Below, piece after piece: positions 1-8,561 of a DNA stretch of 64,000 nt; position 1 is the stretch's first letter; each line of letters starts with the position of its first letter. The DNA lies in contig CAVPSX010000021.1 in NCBI GenBank assembly GCA_963708515.1, positions 124,001-188,000 of the forward strand, read 5' to 3'. Below the pieces are notes generated by a model. That model was not told the DNA's origin. It saw only the letters and a program-made list of their open reading frames with translations, and did not search any database. The translations under genes were made by a program, and so were the position numbers. The stretch comes from JAPLJM01 sp963708515 (GTDB taxonomy: Bacteria > Desulfobacterota > Syntrophia > Syntrophales > Fen-1087).

Positions 1-1254
1 TTCGGTGCTGTTGCAGGTGCAATGTGGGGTCCGGTTGCCTTTCTATGGATAGTTCTCGGATCAGTTTTCGCCGGAGGAGTTCACGATTATTTTTCAGGAA
101 TGCTGTCAATCCGCCATAACGGATTAAGTATTACTGAGATAGTCGGTATTTACCTGGGAAACGGTGTTAAGCAGTTCATTAGGGGTTTTACTGTTGTGCT
201 GATGGTTCTGGTGGGTGCCGTTTTTATTATGGGACCGGCCGGGATACTTGCTGGCCTGACACCCAAAGCTCTTACAATGACCTTCTGGGTCTGGGTGGTG
301 TTTATTTATTATGTGCTTGCAACCCTGCTTCCTATCGATAAATTAATTGGAAGAATCTATCCGGTGTTTGGATTTGCACTTTTGTTTATGGCAATAGGTC
401 TTATTACAGCATTATTTGCGAAAGGATATCACATTCCCGAACTGACTTTGTCGAATTTCCGGAATTTTCATGCAAATCCCGATAAGTTCCCAATCTTCCC
501 GATGATGTTCATCACCATAGCATGTGGTGCTATTTCAGGATTTCACTCCACTCAGTCGCCCCTTATGGCAAGGTGTCTTACCAATGAGAAACTTGGCAGG
601 AGGGTATTCTATGGCGCGATGATCTCTGAAGGTATTGTTGCAATGATATGGGCGGCAATAGGAATGAGCTTTTATGGAGGTGTCGGGGCGCTGAATGAAA
701 TGATGACAGCCCAGAAAGGCAATGCCGCTTATCTTGTTAATGAGATATCAAACTCACTTCTTGGGAAATTCGGAGGTATACTTGCTCTTCTGGGGGTAGT
801 TGCAGCACCCATAACATCGGGAGATACAGCTTTCAGGAGCGCAAGACTGATCGTTGCCGATTTCCTGAAATACAAACAGGGACCGATAAAGAACAGACTC
901 TTTATCAGCATCCCTCTTTTCATTGTTGGATTTCTGCTTACAAGAATAGATTTCGGGATTATCTGGCGCTATTTCGCATGGTCGAATCAGACCCTTGCGA
1001 TGGTCGTACTCTGGGCAATTACAGTTTATCTCTTACAATCAAAGAAATTATATTGGGTAACACTTATTCCGGCCTTTTTCATGACTGCTGTAAGTATTAC
1101 ATATATATTATTTGCACCGGAAGGATTTTCACTCCCGGGAGGAATATCTTATACAATAGGAATTGCTGCGGCTATCACTGCGCTTGCAGGTTTTCTTTTT
1201 TATAAGCAGAAGCTTGAAAAAGTGGCTCCGGATGTCCCCCACGGAGGGAGGTGA
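1..1254 (+). CDS. cstA: Carbon starvation protein A (CstA) family transporter, 5' truncated by window edge
   Basis: A polytopic inner-membrane carrier of the CstA family, which takes up peptides or pyruvate during carbon limitation. The frame is open from base 1, and the residues before the first ATG (base 22) continue the family motif F-G-A-x-A-G-A-M-W-G-P-V-A-F, so the true start lies upstream of the window. About ten hydrophobic segments follow, together with the family block around G-V-H-D-Y and a T-S-G-D-T-A-F-R-S-A-R stretch near residue 270 of the visible part. The C-terminus ends normally at base 1254. Codon use is AT-rich like the next six genes and unlike everything after 8222. The substrate cannot be told from sequence. 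Confidence 0.88.
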   Translation, partial: FGAVAGAMWGPVAFLWIVLGSVFAGGVHDYFSGMLSIRHNGLSITEIVGIYLGNGVKQFIRGFTVVLMVLVGAVFIMGPAGILAGLTPKALTMTFWVWVVFIYYVLATLLPIDKLIGRIYPVFGFALLFMAIGLITALFAKGYHIPELTLSNFRNFHANPDKFPIFPMMFITIACGAISGFHSTQSPLMARCLTNEKLGRRVFYGAMISEGIVAMIWAAIGMSFYGGVGALNEMMTAQKGNAAYLVNEISNSLLGKFGGILALLGVVAAPITSGDTAFRSARLIVADFLKYKQGPIKNRLFISIPLFIVGFLLTRIDFGIIWRYFAWSNQTLAMVVLWAITVYLLQSKKLYWVTLIPAFFMTAVSITYILFAPEGFSLPGGISYTIGIAAAITALAGFLFYKQKLEKVAPDVPHGGR

Positions 1255-1336
1255 TCATTTCCCCCGCTGGGGGAAAGAAGAAAGGGGGTAAGGATATAAA
1301 GTTGGAAAGGTGATAATTAACTTAATTTCATCAGAA

Positions 1337-2338
1337 ATGAAAAAGATAGTAATAGCGGGAGCCGGAGGATTCATAGGCGGTCACCTGGTCAGGGAGATGA
1401 TCAGCAAAGGGCATAAGGTCAGGGCAGTTGATATTAAACCTTTGAATGAATGGTACCAGATCCAGGATGATGCCGATAACCTGGTGCTTGATCTGCGGCT
1501 GAGGGAAAACTGCTACAGGGCTGTCAACGGATATAATGAGGTCTTCAACCTTGCCGCCGATATGGGGGGAATGGGATTCATTGAGAATAACAAAGCCGCC
1601 TGCATGATAAGCGTTCTGATCAACACACATCTGCTTATTGCTTCACGCGATTGCGGGATCGAAAGGTTCTTCTATGCATCCTCCGCATGTGTATATAATG
1701 GTCAGAAACAGACGGATCCCGATAATCCGGGACTTAAAGAATCTGATGCTTATCCTGCCCTTGCCGAAGATGGCTATGGATGGGAAAAGCTTTTCAGCGA
1801 ACGGATGTGCCGTCACTTTATGGAAGATTTCGGACTGACAACAAGAATCGCCAGATTTCATAATGTTTACGGTCCATCCGGAACCTGGGACGGAGGCAGG
1901 GAAAAAGCCCCGGCAGCAATTTGCCGGAAAGTGATAGGAGCCGGTATCACGGGGAAAAAGGAAATAATGATATGGGGCGATGGTCTGCAGACCAGGAGCT
2001 TCATGTTTATCGACGATTGTATAAAGGGTATCATTGATATAATGTACAGCAATATAACTGAACCACTTAATCTTGGAAGCAGTGAAATGGTCTCTATCAA
2101 CCAGCTTGTCGATATTGTTGAGGATATGGCCGGATACAAACTTGAGAGAAAATATGACCTTACAGCTCCGAAAGGGGTGAGAGGACGAAACAGCGACAAT
2201 ACCCTGATAAGGAATTACCTTAACTGGGAGCCTTCCATCCCTCTGAGGACTGGTATGAAAAAAACTTATGACTGGATAAAGGAACAGATGCTTGCCGGCT
2301 CATCTGACAGTAAAAACCGCGACCGGTTCAACCGGTAA
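1337..2338 (+). CDS. NAD-dependent sugar epimerase, GDP-mannose 3,5-epimerase-like
   Basis: A short-chain dehydrogenase/reductase of the extended sugar-nucleotide epimerase family. The N-terminus has the NAD-binding G-A-G-G-F-I-G-G motif. An A-D-M-G-G-M-G-F-I block resembles plant GDP-mannose 3,5-epimerase, and a catalytic S-S-A-C-V-Y plus Y-G-W-E-K pair is present. I chose the ATG at 1337 because the protein then begins directly with M-K-K-I-V-I-A-G; the GTG at 1310 adds ten residues with no family counterpart. The gene sits 11 bases before a nucleotidyltransferase/kinase fusion, which suggests the two make or convert an activated sugar. Alternatives are other GDP- or NDP-hexose epimerases. 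Confidence 0.82.
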   Translation: MKKIVIAGAGGFIGGHLVREMISKGHKVRAVDIKPLNEWYQIQDDADNLVLDLRLRENCYRAVNGYNEVFNLAADMGGMGFIENNKAACMISVLINTHLLIASRDCGIERFFYASSACVYNGQKQTDPDNPGLKESDAYPALAEDGYGWEKLFSERMCRHFMEDFGLTTRIARFHNVYGPSGTWDGGREKAPAAICRKVIGAGITGKKEIMIWGDGLQTRSFMFIDDCIKGIIDIMYSNITEPLNLGSSEMVSINQLVDIVEDMAGYKLERKYDLTAPKGVRGRNSDNTLIRNYLNWEPSIPLRTGMKKTYDWIKEQMLAGSSDSKNRDRFNR

Positions 2339-2349
2339 CAATATTTGAT

Positions 2350-3486
2350 ATGAAGAAGAAAAAAGTGCTTGTCAGCGGATGTTACGACCTTCTTCACGGG
2401 GGACATATAGCATTTTTCAAGGCTGCTTCCGGATACGGGAAATTGTATGTAAGCATTGGAAGGGATGAAAATATTTTCAGCTTAAAAGGTAAAAAACCCT
2501 ATTTCTCGGAACAGGAGAGACTTTACATAGTTAAGTCGATTAAGCATGTAGGGGATGCTTTCCTTGCAACAGGAACGGGATTGCTGGATTTTGAACCTGA
2601 TATGAAAAAGCTGAAGCCTGACATTTTTATTGTCAATCATGATGGTCATTCTGCTGATAAAGAGGCGCTTTGTAAAAAGGAAGGAGTTGAATACATTGTT
2701 CTTGAACGGATTCCTGAGCCCGGATTACCGGGACGATCAAGTTCTGAAACGAAAAGAGAGCTGAGGTTTCCATACCGGTTATGCATTGCCGGAGGATGGA
2801 TCGATCAGCCTTGGGTGTCGAAAATTCATCCCGGATCCGTGGTAGTTGCTCAGATATGGCCTGCAATGGATTTTAATGACAGGTCGGGACTGGCAACAAG
2901 TTCCAGAAAGATAGCCATTCAATTATGGGGTGACCGTTATCCTGACGGAGATCATGAAACAAATGCACGGTTATTGTTTGGCGCTGAAAATCCTCCGGGA
3001 AGGACCTATGTTTCAGGTTCACAGGATCAGATCGGACTTCTTTATCCGGGGATCAACAGGCTATGTTACCGGGGTGGTTACTGGCCTGAAAAGATCGAAT
3101 CAACAACGGATAAGGAAACATGTGAATGGCTGAGTGAAGTGATCCACCTGGTGCCTGTTCAGCCACGTCCGGTGGGATATGATCCCCTGAAACTGATGAA
3201 TCTCGAAAAATCAACAATCAGGGAACTTGGTGAAGCAGGTGACAGCTGCTGGGAATCGATTATTAAGAAAGATGTTGATGGTCTTGGCAGATCGATGACC
3301 ACAACACTCCGCGCATGGAAAAAGATGCTTCCGCTTACTGTCCCCGACCTGATCATGAACGAACTGGAAACAAAATATTTCCCGAATTATGCCGGAGCCA
3401 TCACATCGGGAAGCGGGGGAGGGTATATTATGGTAGCGTCAGATAAGCCGGTGGAGGGAGCGGTGAAGATAAAAGTAAGGTATTAA
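2350..3486 (+). CDS. Bifunctional cytidylyltransferase-like / GHMP-type sugar kinase fusion
   Basis: Two domains are visible. Residues 1 to about 130 are a nucleotidyltransferase-fold domain with the nucleotide-binding signature H-G-G-H in S-G-C-Y-D-L-L-H-G-G-H. From about residue 140 a GHMP-kinase-like domain starts with A-G-G-W-I-D-Q-P, carries an S-G-L-A-T-S-S ATP-binding loop and ends with an S-G-S-G-G-G-Y motif typical of the GHMP C-terminal glycine loop. The architecture recalls HldE or FKP enzymes, where one protein phosphorylates a sugar and then activates it. Placement directly after the epimerase supports nucleotide-sugar metabolism. The exact sugar is unknown, and the kinase half diverges enough that activity is inferred only. 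Confidence 0.7.
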   Translation: MKKKKVLVSGCYDLLHGGHIAFFKAASGYGKLYVSIGRDENIFSLKGKKPYFSEQERLYIVKSIKHVGDAFLATGTGLLDFEPDMKKLKPDIFIVNHDGHSADKEALCKKEGVEYIVLERIPEPGLPGRSSSETKRELRFPYRLCIAGGWIDQPWVSKIHPGSVVVAQIWPAMDFNDRSGLATSSRKIAIQLWGDRYPDGDHETNARLLFGAENPPGRTYVSGSQDQIGLLYPGINRLCYRGGYWPEKIESTTDKETCEWLSEVIHLVPVQPRPVGYDPLKLMNLEKSTIRELGEAGDSCWESIIKKDVDGLGRSMTTTLRAWKKMLPLTVPDLIMNELETKYFPNYAGAITSGSGGGYIMVASDKPVEGAVKIKVRY

Positions 3487-3519
3487 CTATTTTCTGGAGA
3501 AATTTAAAAATTTAATAAT

Positions 3520-4278
3520 ATGTCCAACCAATCCAACTCACGCCGCAGCTTCATTAAGAAAGCTGCTCTTGGAACTATCGCAGCAATAAGCATCCCCGAA
3601 ATAATTTCAGCTGCCGTACCAAAAGGTGGTCCGAAAATAAAACTACTTAAGGGCCAGACAATTCTTTTCCAGGGCGACTCAATAACTGATGCCGGCCGGA
3701 ACAAGGAGGATATGGGTTACAATACAGCAAGGCCCCTGGGAACCGGATATGCAATGCTTACCGCAGCTCAGCTATTGCTGAAATATGCAGACCTCGATCT
3801 TATAATTTATAACAAGGGTATATCAGGTAACAAAGTATTTCAGCTTGCCGAAAGATGGGATAAGGATTGTCTCGAGCTGAAACCGGATGTTGTCAGTATT
3901 CTTATCGGTGTTAACGATATCTGGCACAAGCTTAACGGTAGTTATGCGGGAACGGTCGAAGTGTACCGGAGAGACTTTATTGCCCTTCTTGAAAGAACAA
4001 AAAAGGCATTGCCCAATGTAAAATTTGTAATTGGAGAACCATTCGGGGTACGGGGAGTTAAGGCGGTGGACGACAAATGGTATCCGGAATTTTATGAGTA
4101 CCAGAAAGCCGCCAGAGAAATAGCTGCTCAGTTCGATGCAACATTCATTCCGTACCAGGCTGTTTATGACGAGGCTCAGAAAAGAGCTCCGGGAGCTTAC
4201 TGGACTGGCGACGGGGTGCATGCATCACTTGCAGGTGCAGCACTGATGGCGGAGGCGTGGCTTAGTGTGGTGAAATAG
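3520..4278 (+). CDS. Tat-exported SGNH/GDSL-family hydrolase
   Basis: A predicted periplasmic esterase or carbohydrate deacetylase. The N-terminus has a twin-arginine motif (S-R-R-S-F-I-K-K) followed by a hydrophobic segment rich in A, I and L. SGNH block I is F-Q-G-D-S-I-T-D (nucleophile Ser), block III is I-G-V-N-D-I-W, and block V is D-G-V-H-A-S, supplying the Asp/His of the triad. At 252 residues it is a normal single-domain size. It faces the convergent FAD oxidoreductase gene at 4311. The family commonly removes acetyl or acyl groups from plant polysaccharides; the substrate here is not determinable. Confidence 0.85.
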   Translation: MSNQSNSRRSFIKKAALGTIAAISIPEIISAAVPKGGPKIKLLKGQTILFQGDSITDAGRNKEDMGYNTARPLGTGYAMLTAAQLLLKYADLDLIIYNKGISGNKVFQLAERWDKDCLELKPDVVSILIGVNDIWHKLNGSYAGTVEVYRRDFIALLERTKKALPNVKFVIGEPFGVRGVKAVDDKWYPEFYEYQKAAREIAAQFDATFIPYQAVYDEAQKRAPGAYWTGDGVHASLAGAALMAEAWLSVVK

Positions 4279-4310
4279 GCAGTTGGTAAACAGCTAAAAT
4301 AAAATGCCAA

Positions 4311-5777
4311 CTAATTTTCAAGATAAACGTTTCCTTTAGTAAGTGCATCTCTCAGGGTGCTGTACGCCAGATCGCGAGTACCTGTTTTCTTTAAAGCACA
4401 GAGCGCTGCCGCGGTTCCTGCTGCCTGTCCCTGTCCCATACAGCAAACCGTATTCCTTGTAGACATATGTGCCTGAAAATCAGTAGTTATTAACATGCCA
4501 GCAGCAAGAAGATTGTCAATCCCCTTCACCCTTAAAGCTTTGTACGGTACTCCATAAGTGCCTCCGTTTTTGATCTGAAACCTTGGAGCGGAATCATGAA
4601 ATCCGTATGCCATTATATCATCATCAAAATGCCTGGCCTGAAGAACATCCTCAAGAGTAATATCATAATCACAGGTTATTGTCCTTCCGCGCCTGATGTT
4701 TAAAGATGGACTTGTCCGGGCAATAAAAGCATTTTCACATCCGGGCAGATATTTCCTGAATAATTGCAGTGTTTTGTACTGGTTTTGTCTTATTATAAGT
4801 TCGGCTTTGGCAACTTCGTCCCTGTTTGTCGGACTGACAGGCATTTTATAATTCACCTTTATGAACATAAGATAGTTATCATGAACTGTTGTTGTGATAA
4901 GCCCTGATCCAAGCTTTACGACTCCGTCAACAAATTCCTGAGGAAGTTTTCCTTTTATTGTATAACCACCTTCACTTCCTATCCTGATGATCTGTCCGTC
5001 CTTACCGTCGCGCAACCCGTAAGCAAGATCTCCCAGTGCATTGTTTTTTACGAGATAAGCGTAGAGTTTTTCTATATTGACATTACCCATTCCCATGCTG
5101 TTGCATACCGGATGGTCATTCAATTCAACAAATTCTGCCCCTGCATAAGCCGAGAGATCTCCATAGGCTGTACTGTCGACAAAACACTTCGCTTTGAAAA
5201 GCTCTCTTCCTGCCCTGCTCTGAGCTATGATTGATTCAATTACAGGACCTTTTCTGAGTGCACCGGCAACTAATGTATTTGTGAATATGGTAACACCTGC
5301 TTCCGAAAGCATTTCATGGACAACCAGTTTGTACAATTCAGTATCGACAGCCGTGCAGACGCTGTCATAATCAATCCTTCCGGTAACAATTCCATGTCCT
5401 GTTGTTCCTCCGACAATCAGCAGACGGTCGATTATCTCCTGTGCAATACCTTTTACAACCTGTCGTTTCTCAACGCCCGGGAAAGCTGTCCAGAGGTTGA
5501 AGAAACTATGAAGAGCGGTTCCGCCTTCAACAACAGTGCCTCCCAGGTAGCCTTTGGATTCAATTAAGGCTGTCTTTGCACCGTTCCTTGCTGATGCAAT
5601 GGCTGCAACTGTACCGGCTGTGCCACCACCTGCAATAAGCACATCAAATTCCCTTGCGGGCAGTTTCCTGGTGTCTTCTTTAATGATCTGTTGTTCATTG
5701 CTGAATAATGAATTACTGCTTATGCCGGCAGCTGTTCCTGCAATGATAATCTTTTTTGAAAAATTCCTGCGGTCCAT
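4311..5777 (-). CDS. Exported FAD-dependent oxidoreductase (FAD_oxidored family)
   Basis: A 488-residue flavoprotein. It opens with M-D-R-R-N-F-S-K-K and a hydrophobic stretch, a twin-arginine-like export signal. The dinucleotide-binding fold begins near residue 45 with V-L-I-A-G-G-G-T-A-G followed by an acidic E-S-K-G-Y-L-G-G-T. A second FAD-contact block near the C-terminus reads G-M-G-Q-G-Q-A-A-G-T-A-A-A. This family is abundant in Bacteroidetes polysaccharide and sugar loci, but few members have known substrates. It is the only leftward gene in the first 8 kb. A long inverted repeat lies just upstream of its start, between it and the rightward nagA-like gene. Confidence 0.8.
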   Translation of the reverse strand: MDRRNFSKKIIIAGTAAGISSNSLFSNEQQIIKEDTRKLPAREFDVLIAGGGTAGTVAAIASARNGAKTALIESKGYLGGTVVEGGTALHSFFNLWTAFPGVEKRQVVKGIAQEIIDRLLIVGGTTGHGIVTGRIDYDSVCTAVDTELYKLVVHEMLSEAGVTIFTNTLVAGALRKGPVIESIIAQSRAGRELFKAKCFVDSTAYGDLSAYAGAEFVELNDHPVCNSMGMGNVNIEKLYAYLVKNNALGDLAYGLRDGKDGQIIRIGSEGGYTIKGKLPQEFVDGVVKLGSGLITTTVHDNYLMFIKVNYKMPVSPTNRDEVAKAELIIRQNQYKTLQLFRKYLPGCENAFIARTSPSLNIRRGRTITCDYDITLEDVLQARHFDDDIMAYGFHDSAPRFQIKNGGTYGVPYKALRVKGIDNLLAAGMLITTDFQAHMSTRNTVCCMGQGQAAGTAAALCALKKTGTRDLAYSTLRDALTKGNVYLEN

Positions 5778-5847
5778 TTTTAATTTGTTTTATTTTCAGG
5801 TATTCGTAATTAAAATTATTTCATCATTATAAATCTATTTTAAGAAA

Positions 5848-5935
5848 TTACACAGAGGAAATCCAGAGGATTCACAGAGTTACACAGAGATTAACTCTGT
5901 GGACCTCTGTGAATCCTCTGTGGAACTCTGTGTAA
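5848..5935. repeat. Long imperfect inverted repeat built from CACAGAG units
   Basis: The left arm (5848-5889) and right arm (5895-5935) are near-perfect reverse complements around a five-base ATTAA loop. Each arm is itself made of repeated C-A-C-A-G-A-G words, so several registers of pairing are possible. It lies between the divergent oxidoreductase and nagA-like genes. Similar ACACAGAG-type intergenic palindromes are common in Bacteroidetes genomes. It is not followed by a T-run that would mark a simple terminator in either direction. Confidence 0.85.
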
Positions 5936-6033
5936 GTTTTTTTCTTAAAATTCAACTTATGCATAATTAACATTTGTACTTCCGGATTTGAACGATCATT
6001 TGTTATTTTCGCAGAACCATATCTGATTAATTA

Positions 6034-7308
6034 ATGCCAAATACCAAAATTATGATAAAGACCGGATCAGAGAATAAGAATAAAGGAGATTATTTCCACA
6101 GGACAATATTTATTTTACTGTTCCTTCTTTTCCATGGAATGATCTTCTCCCAGGAAACTATAACCGGAATTTTATATTCTGATAATAAACCTGTTTCAAT
6201 AACAATAAAGGATGGTAATATAACAGGTATAAAAAGGATGAAGAAGCTGCCGGCCGGAAATGAGGGATTGATCATCGCCCCGGGATTAATTGATAACCAG
6301 GTTAATGGTTTCGCAGGTGTTTCATTTACATTCGGAGGAGGATCGTTAACCGACGATGATGTGAAAAAAGCGACCGAAGAATTATGGAAGACCGGAGTGA
6401 CTACCTATCTGCCAACCCTGACCACCAATAGTCATGATCTTCTTCTTAAAAATTTTTCTGTTCTGGGAAAGGTTAAAGATAACCCCGCTTTGCTGGGATC
6501 GATTCCGGGATTTCATCTTGAAGGTCCATATATCTCACCGGTTGATGGTTACAGGGGAGCGCATCCTTTAAAGCATGTCCGGAAACCCGACTGGAATGAA
6601 TTCCTTATGTTCAATAAAGCTGCCGGAAATGGAATTATTCATATCACAATAGCCCCTGAAATTGAAGGTGCAATGGATTTCATCGATAAATGCAAGGCTT
6701 CCGGAATAGTTATTGCGCTCGGTCACCACAATGGTAATGCACAGCAGGTAACTGAGGCCATTGACAGGGGTGCCAGAATAGCAACACATCTTGGCAACGG
6801 ATGTGCCAATATGATAAACCGCCATATTAATCCGTTATGGCCCCAGCTTTCGGATGACCGGCTGATGATCAGTATTATCGGTGACGGGTTCCACCTGAAT
6901 CCTGAAGAGATCCGGGTCTTTTACAAGGTGAAAGGTCCTGAAAAAACAATTATAACATCGGATGTAACAAGTTATGCATCGCTTAAGCCCGGTAAATTTT
7001 TAACCGAGGAAGGTGAAACCATCGAGCTTACTCCGGAAGGTATGTTAAGATACCCGGCACAGAATGTCCTTTATGGATCAGCCTCTCCGGTTAAAAAAGG
7101 AGTGGCTAATGTAATGAAAGTTACAGGGTGTTCTCTTGCAGAAGCGATCAGGATGGCCAGCCTGAATCCTGCAAAACTTTACAACCTGACCGACCGCGGA
7201 GAAATCGCAACCGGTAAAAGGGCAGATATTATCATTTTCAAGATGGTAAATGATGAACTGGTCATAAAGAAAACCTATGTTAAGGGCAACCTGGTTTATC
7301 AGGAATAG
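6034..7308 (+). CDS. nagA: N-acetylglucosamine-6-phosphate deacetylase-like amidohydrolase with export signal
   Basis: An amidohydrolase-superfamily protein of the NagA family, which removes acetate from GlcNAc-6-phosphate. Visible blocks are A-P-G-L-I-D-N-Q-V-N-G, the metal-ligand H-L-E-G-P-Y, a H-H-N-G-N block, A-T-H-L-G-N-G and the I-T-S-D segment supplying the catalytic Asp. Unlike cytoplasmic NagA it starts with about 25 polar residues and then a hydrophobic stretch (I-F-I-L-L-F-L-L-F-H-G-M-I-F-S-Q), which looks like a signal peptide. It may therefore act outside the cytoplasm on a non-phosphorylated amide substrate. ATG at 6052 is an alternative start that keeps the signal. A sugar isomerase-like gene follows. 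Confidence 0.78.
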   Translation: MPNTKIMIKTGSENKNKGDYFHRTIFILLFLLFHGMIFSQETITGILYSDNKPVSITIKDGNITGIKRMKKLPAGNEGLIIAPGLIDNQVNGFAGVSFTFGGGSLTDDDVKKATEELWKTGVTTYLPTLTTNSHDLLLKNFSVLGKVKDNPALLGSIPGFHLEGPYISPVDGYRGAHPLKHVRKPDWNEFLMFNKAAGNGIIHITIAPEIEGAMDFIDKCKASGIVIALGHHNGNAQQVTEAIDRGARIATHLGNGCANMINRHINPLWPQLSDDRLMISIIGDGFHLNPEEIRVFYKVKGPEKTIITSDVTSYASLKPGKFLTEEGETIELTPEGMLRYPAQNVLYGSASPVKKGVANVMKVTGCSLAEAIRMASLNPAKLYNLTDRGEIATGKRADIIIFKMVNDELVIKKTYVKGNLVYQE

Positions 7309-7389
7309 GGTACCAGTAGTTTGGTTTTAAGCATCCTAATAATTACCTTTAAAAGATTTTACAGTGTAACCAAATCAAAACCAACATTT

Positions 7390-8222
7390 ATGAAGACTGC
7401 TATCTCAAGACGTAAATTTTTAGGTACTGCAGCAGCTGCAGCAGCTTTTACTGCTATCCCGGTCAGTTACTCATGGTCGGGCAGTACAAAGACAAAGAAA
7501 CCAAATTCGAAAGTCGGCGGCGTTCAGCTGGGTTGTACAACTTACAGCTACCGGACCATGCCCCATAAGGTAGATGATGTGATCGGATACCTTCTGCTTG
7601 CAGGCATTAATTCCATCGAACTGAGGCTTGTTGCAGAGGAAGATCTGGGTATTCCGTCAATGCCTCAGAGACCTAGGGGACAGGAACTGACCGATGCGGA
7701 GAAAGCTGACTTTGCAAAGGCAATGGATGAAGCCAGAGAAGCCCAGCGTCAGTGGAGACTTTCACTTCCGATGTCGAAGTATGATGAGATGCGAAAAAAG
7801 TTCAACAATGCAGGGATTGATGTAAGCATAGCAAAATTTGCACCTTCAGCATGGTCGGACGAGGAAATAGATTATGCATATAAGGCGGCAAAAGCCCTTG
7901 GTTCGATCGGGATAACCGACGAATACAGTGAAACAGCCATCAACCGTCTGGGTAAATTTGCCGAAAAGCATAAGAGCCTGGCAATGTACCATACCCATGG
8001 TCAACCTGCAGAACCCGGATTCTCATTTGATCCGATTTTTACAGCATCACCTGCCAATTACCTTAACCTCGATGCCGGACACTATTATGGAGCAACCGGA
8101 CTGCATCCGAATGATATTATCATAAAGTATCACGACAAAATGCGCAGCATTCATATCAAAGATAAAACCGGACCAAACAGCACACCGGCGGGAACTAATA
8201 TGCCTTTCGGAAAGGGAGAAAA
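7390..8222 (+). pseudogene. Tat-exported xylose-isomerase-like TIM-barrel protein, 3' end lost at the contig junction
   Basis: A sugar phosphate isomerase/epimerase-family protein with a twin-arginine signal (I-S-R-R-K-F-L-G-T-A followed by an Ala run). The ATG at 7390 puts this signal at the N-terminus. The body shows TIM-barrel strands with L-N-L-D-A-G-H-Y-Y and I-H-I-K-D-K near the C-terminal side, normally metal-binding positions. After P-F-G-K-G-E, about residue 277, family resemblance stops abruptly. The frame then runs on to base 8463 through nonsense that is out of frame with a TRAP binding protein. I estimate some fifty C-terminal residues are missing. The break is more likely an assembly join than a real mutation. 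Confidence 0.8.
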
Positions 8223-8230
8223 GACCCGAC
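8215..8230. other. Chimeric junction between two genomes
   Basis: Left of this point the frame encodes the conserved end of an exported sugar epimerase; right of it a different frame encodes a DctP C-terminus with the segment K-L-P-K-A-Q-Q-D-A. Both genes are truncated at the same place. Base composition and codon use change from AT-rich to GC-rich across it. No insertion sequence, integrase, tRNA or direct repeat is visible at the site. Confidence 0.8.
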
Positions 8231-8491
8231 AAGCTTCCCAAGGCCCAGCAGGACGCCCTTGTGAAGGCAGGCGCGGAAATGGAACAGAGCCTGTGGGCCG
8301 GCGTGAAGAAATGGGATGGAGATATGGTCGCCGTCAGCAACAAGAACGGCATCGAGACCATCGCCCCCTCCAAGCAGCTCGTTGCGGATCTCGAGAAGAT
8401 CACGGAAAACATTCGCGCCGAGTGGCTGAAAGGGGCGCCCGCGGATGCCCGGAACATCTATGACGAGTTCAGAAAGAAGGTTAAACGGTAA
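8223..8491 (+). pseudogene. dctP: TRAP transporter solute-binding protein DctP, C-terminal fragment
   Basis: Only about 88 residues of the C-terminal lobe remain, running K-L-P-K-A-Q-Q-D-A-L to the basic end K-K-V-K-R. The binding protein of a tripartite ATP-independent periplasmic transporter is normally about 330 residues, so three quarters are absent, cut by the junction at 8222. It is identified by the typical helical C-terminus and by its place before dctQ and dctM. The ligand cannot be inferred because the binding residues are missing. A strong hairpin terminator follows 23 bases after the stop. Confidence 0.8.
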
Positions 8492-8514
8492 GCGTCTGAA
8501 TGCAAATAACAGCC

Positions 8515-8550
8515 AAAAGGACCCCGGAGTGCGGTCTTCGGGGTCCTTTT
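8515..8550 (+). terminator. Hairpin terminator between dctP and dctQ
   Basis: A perfect 12-base stem (AAAAGGACCCCG with CGGGGTCCTTTT) around a 12-base loop, ending in a T-run. It lies between the binding-protein gene and its permease genes. In TRAP operons such a site would let the abundant binding protein be made in excess of the membrane subunits. Confidence 0.75.
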
Positions 8551-8561
8551 CTTTGACGTGG

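Noticed and set aside
8223..8491. Horizontal transfer or mobile-element boundary at 8222
   Set aside because: No integrase, tRNA, terminal repeat or target duplication; truncated genes on both sides favour an assembly join.
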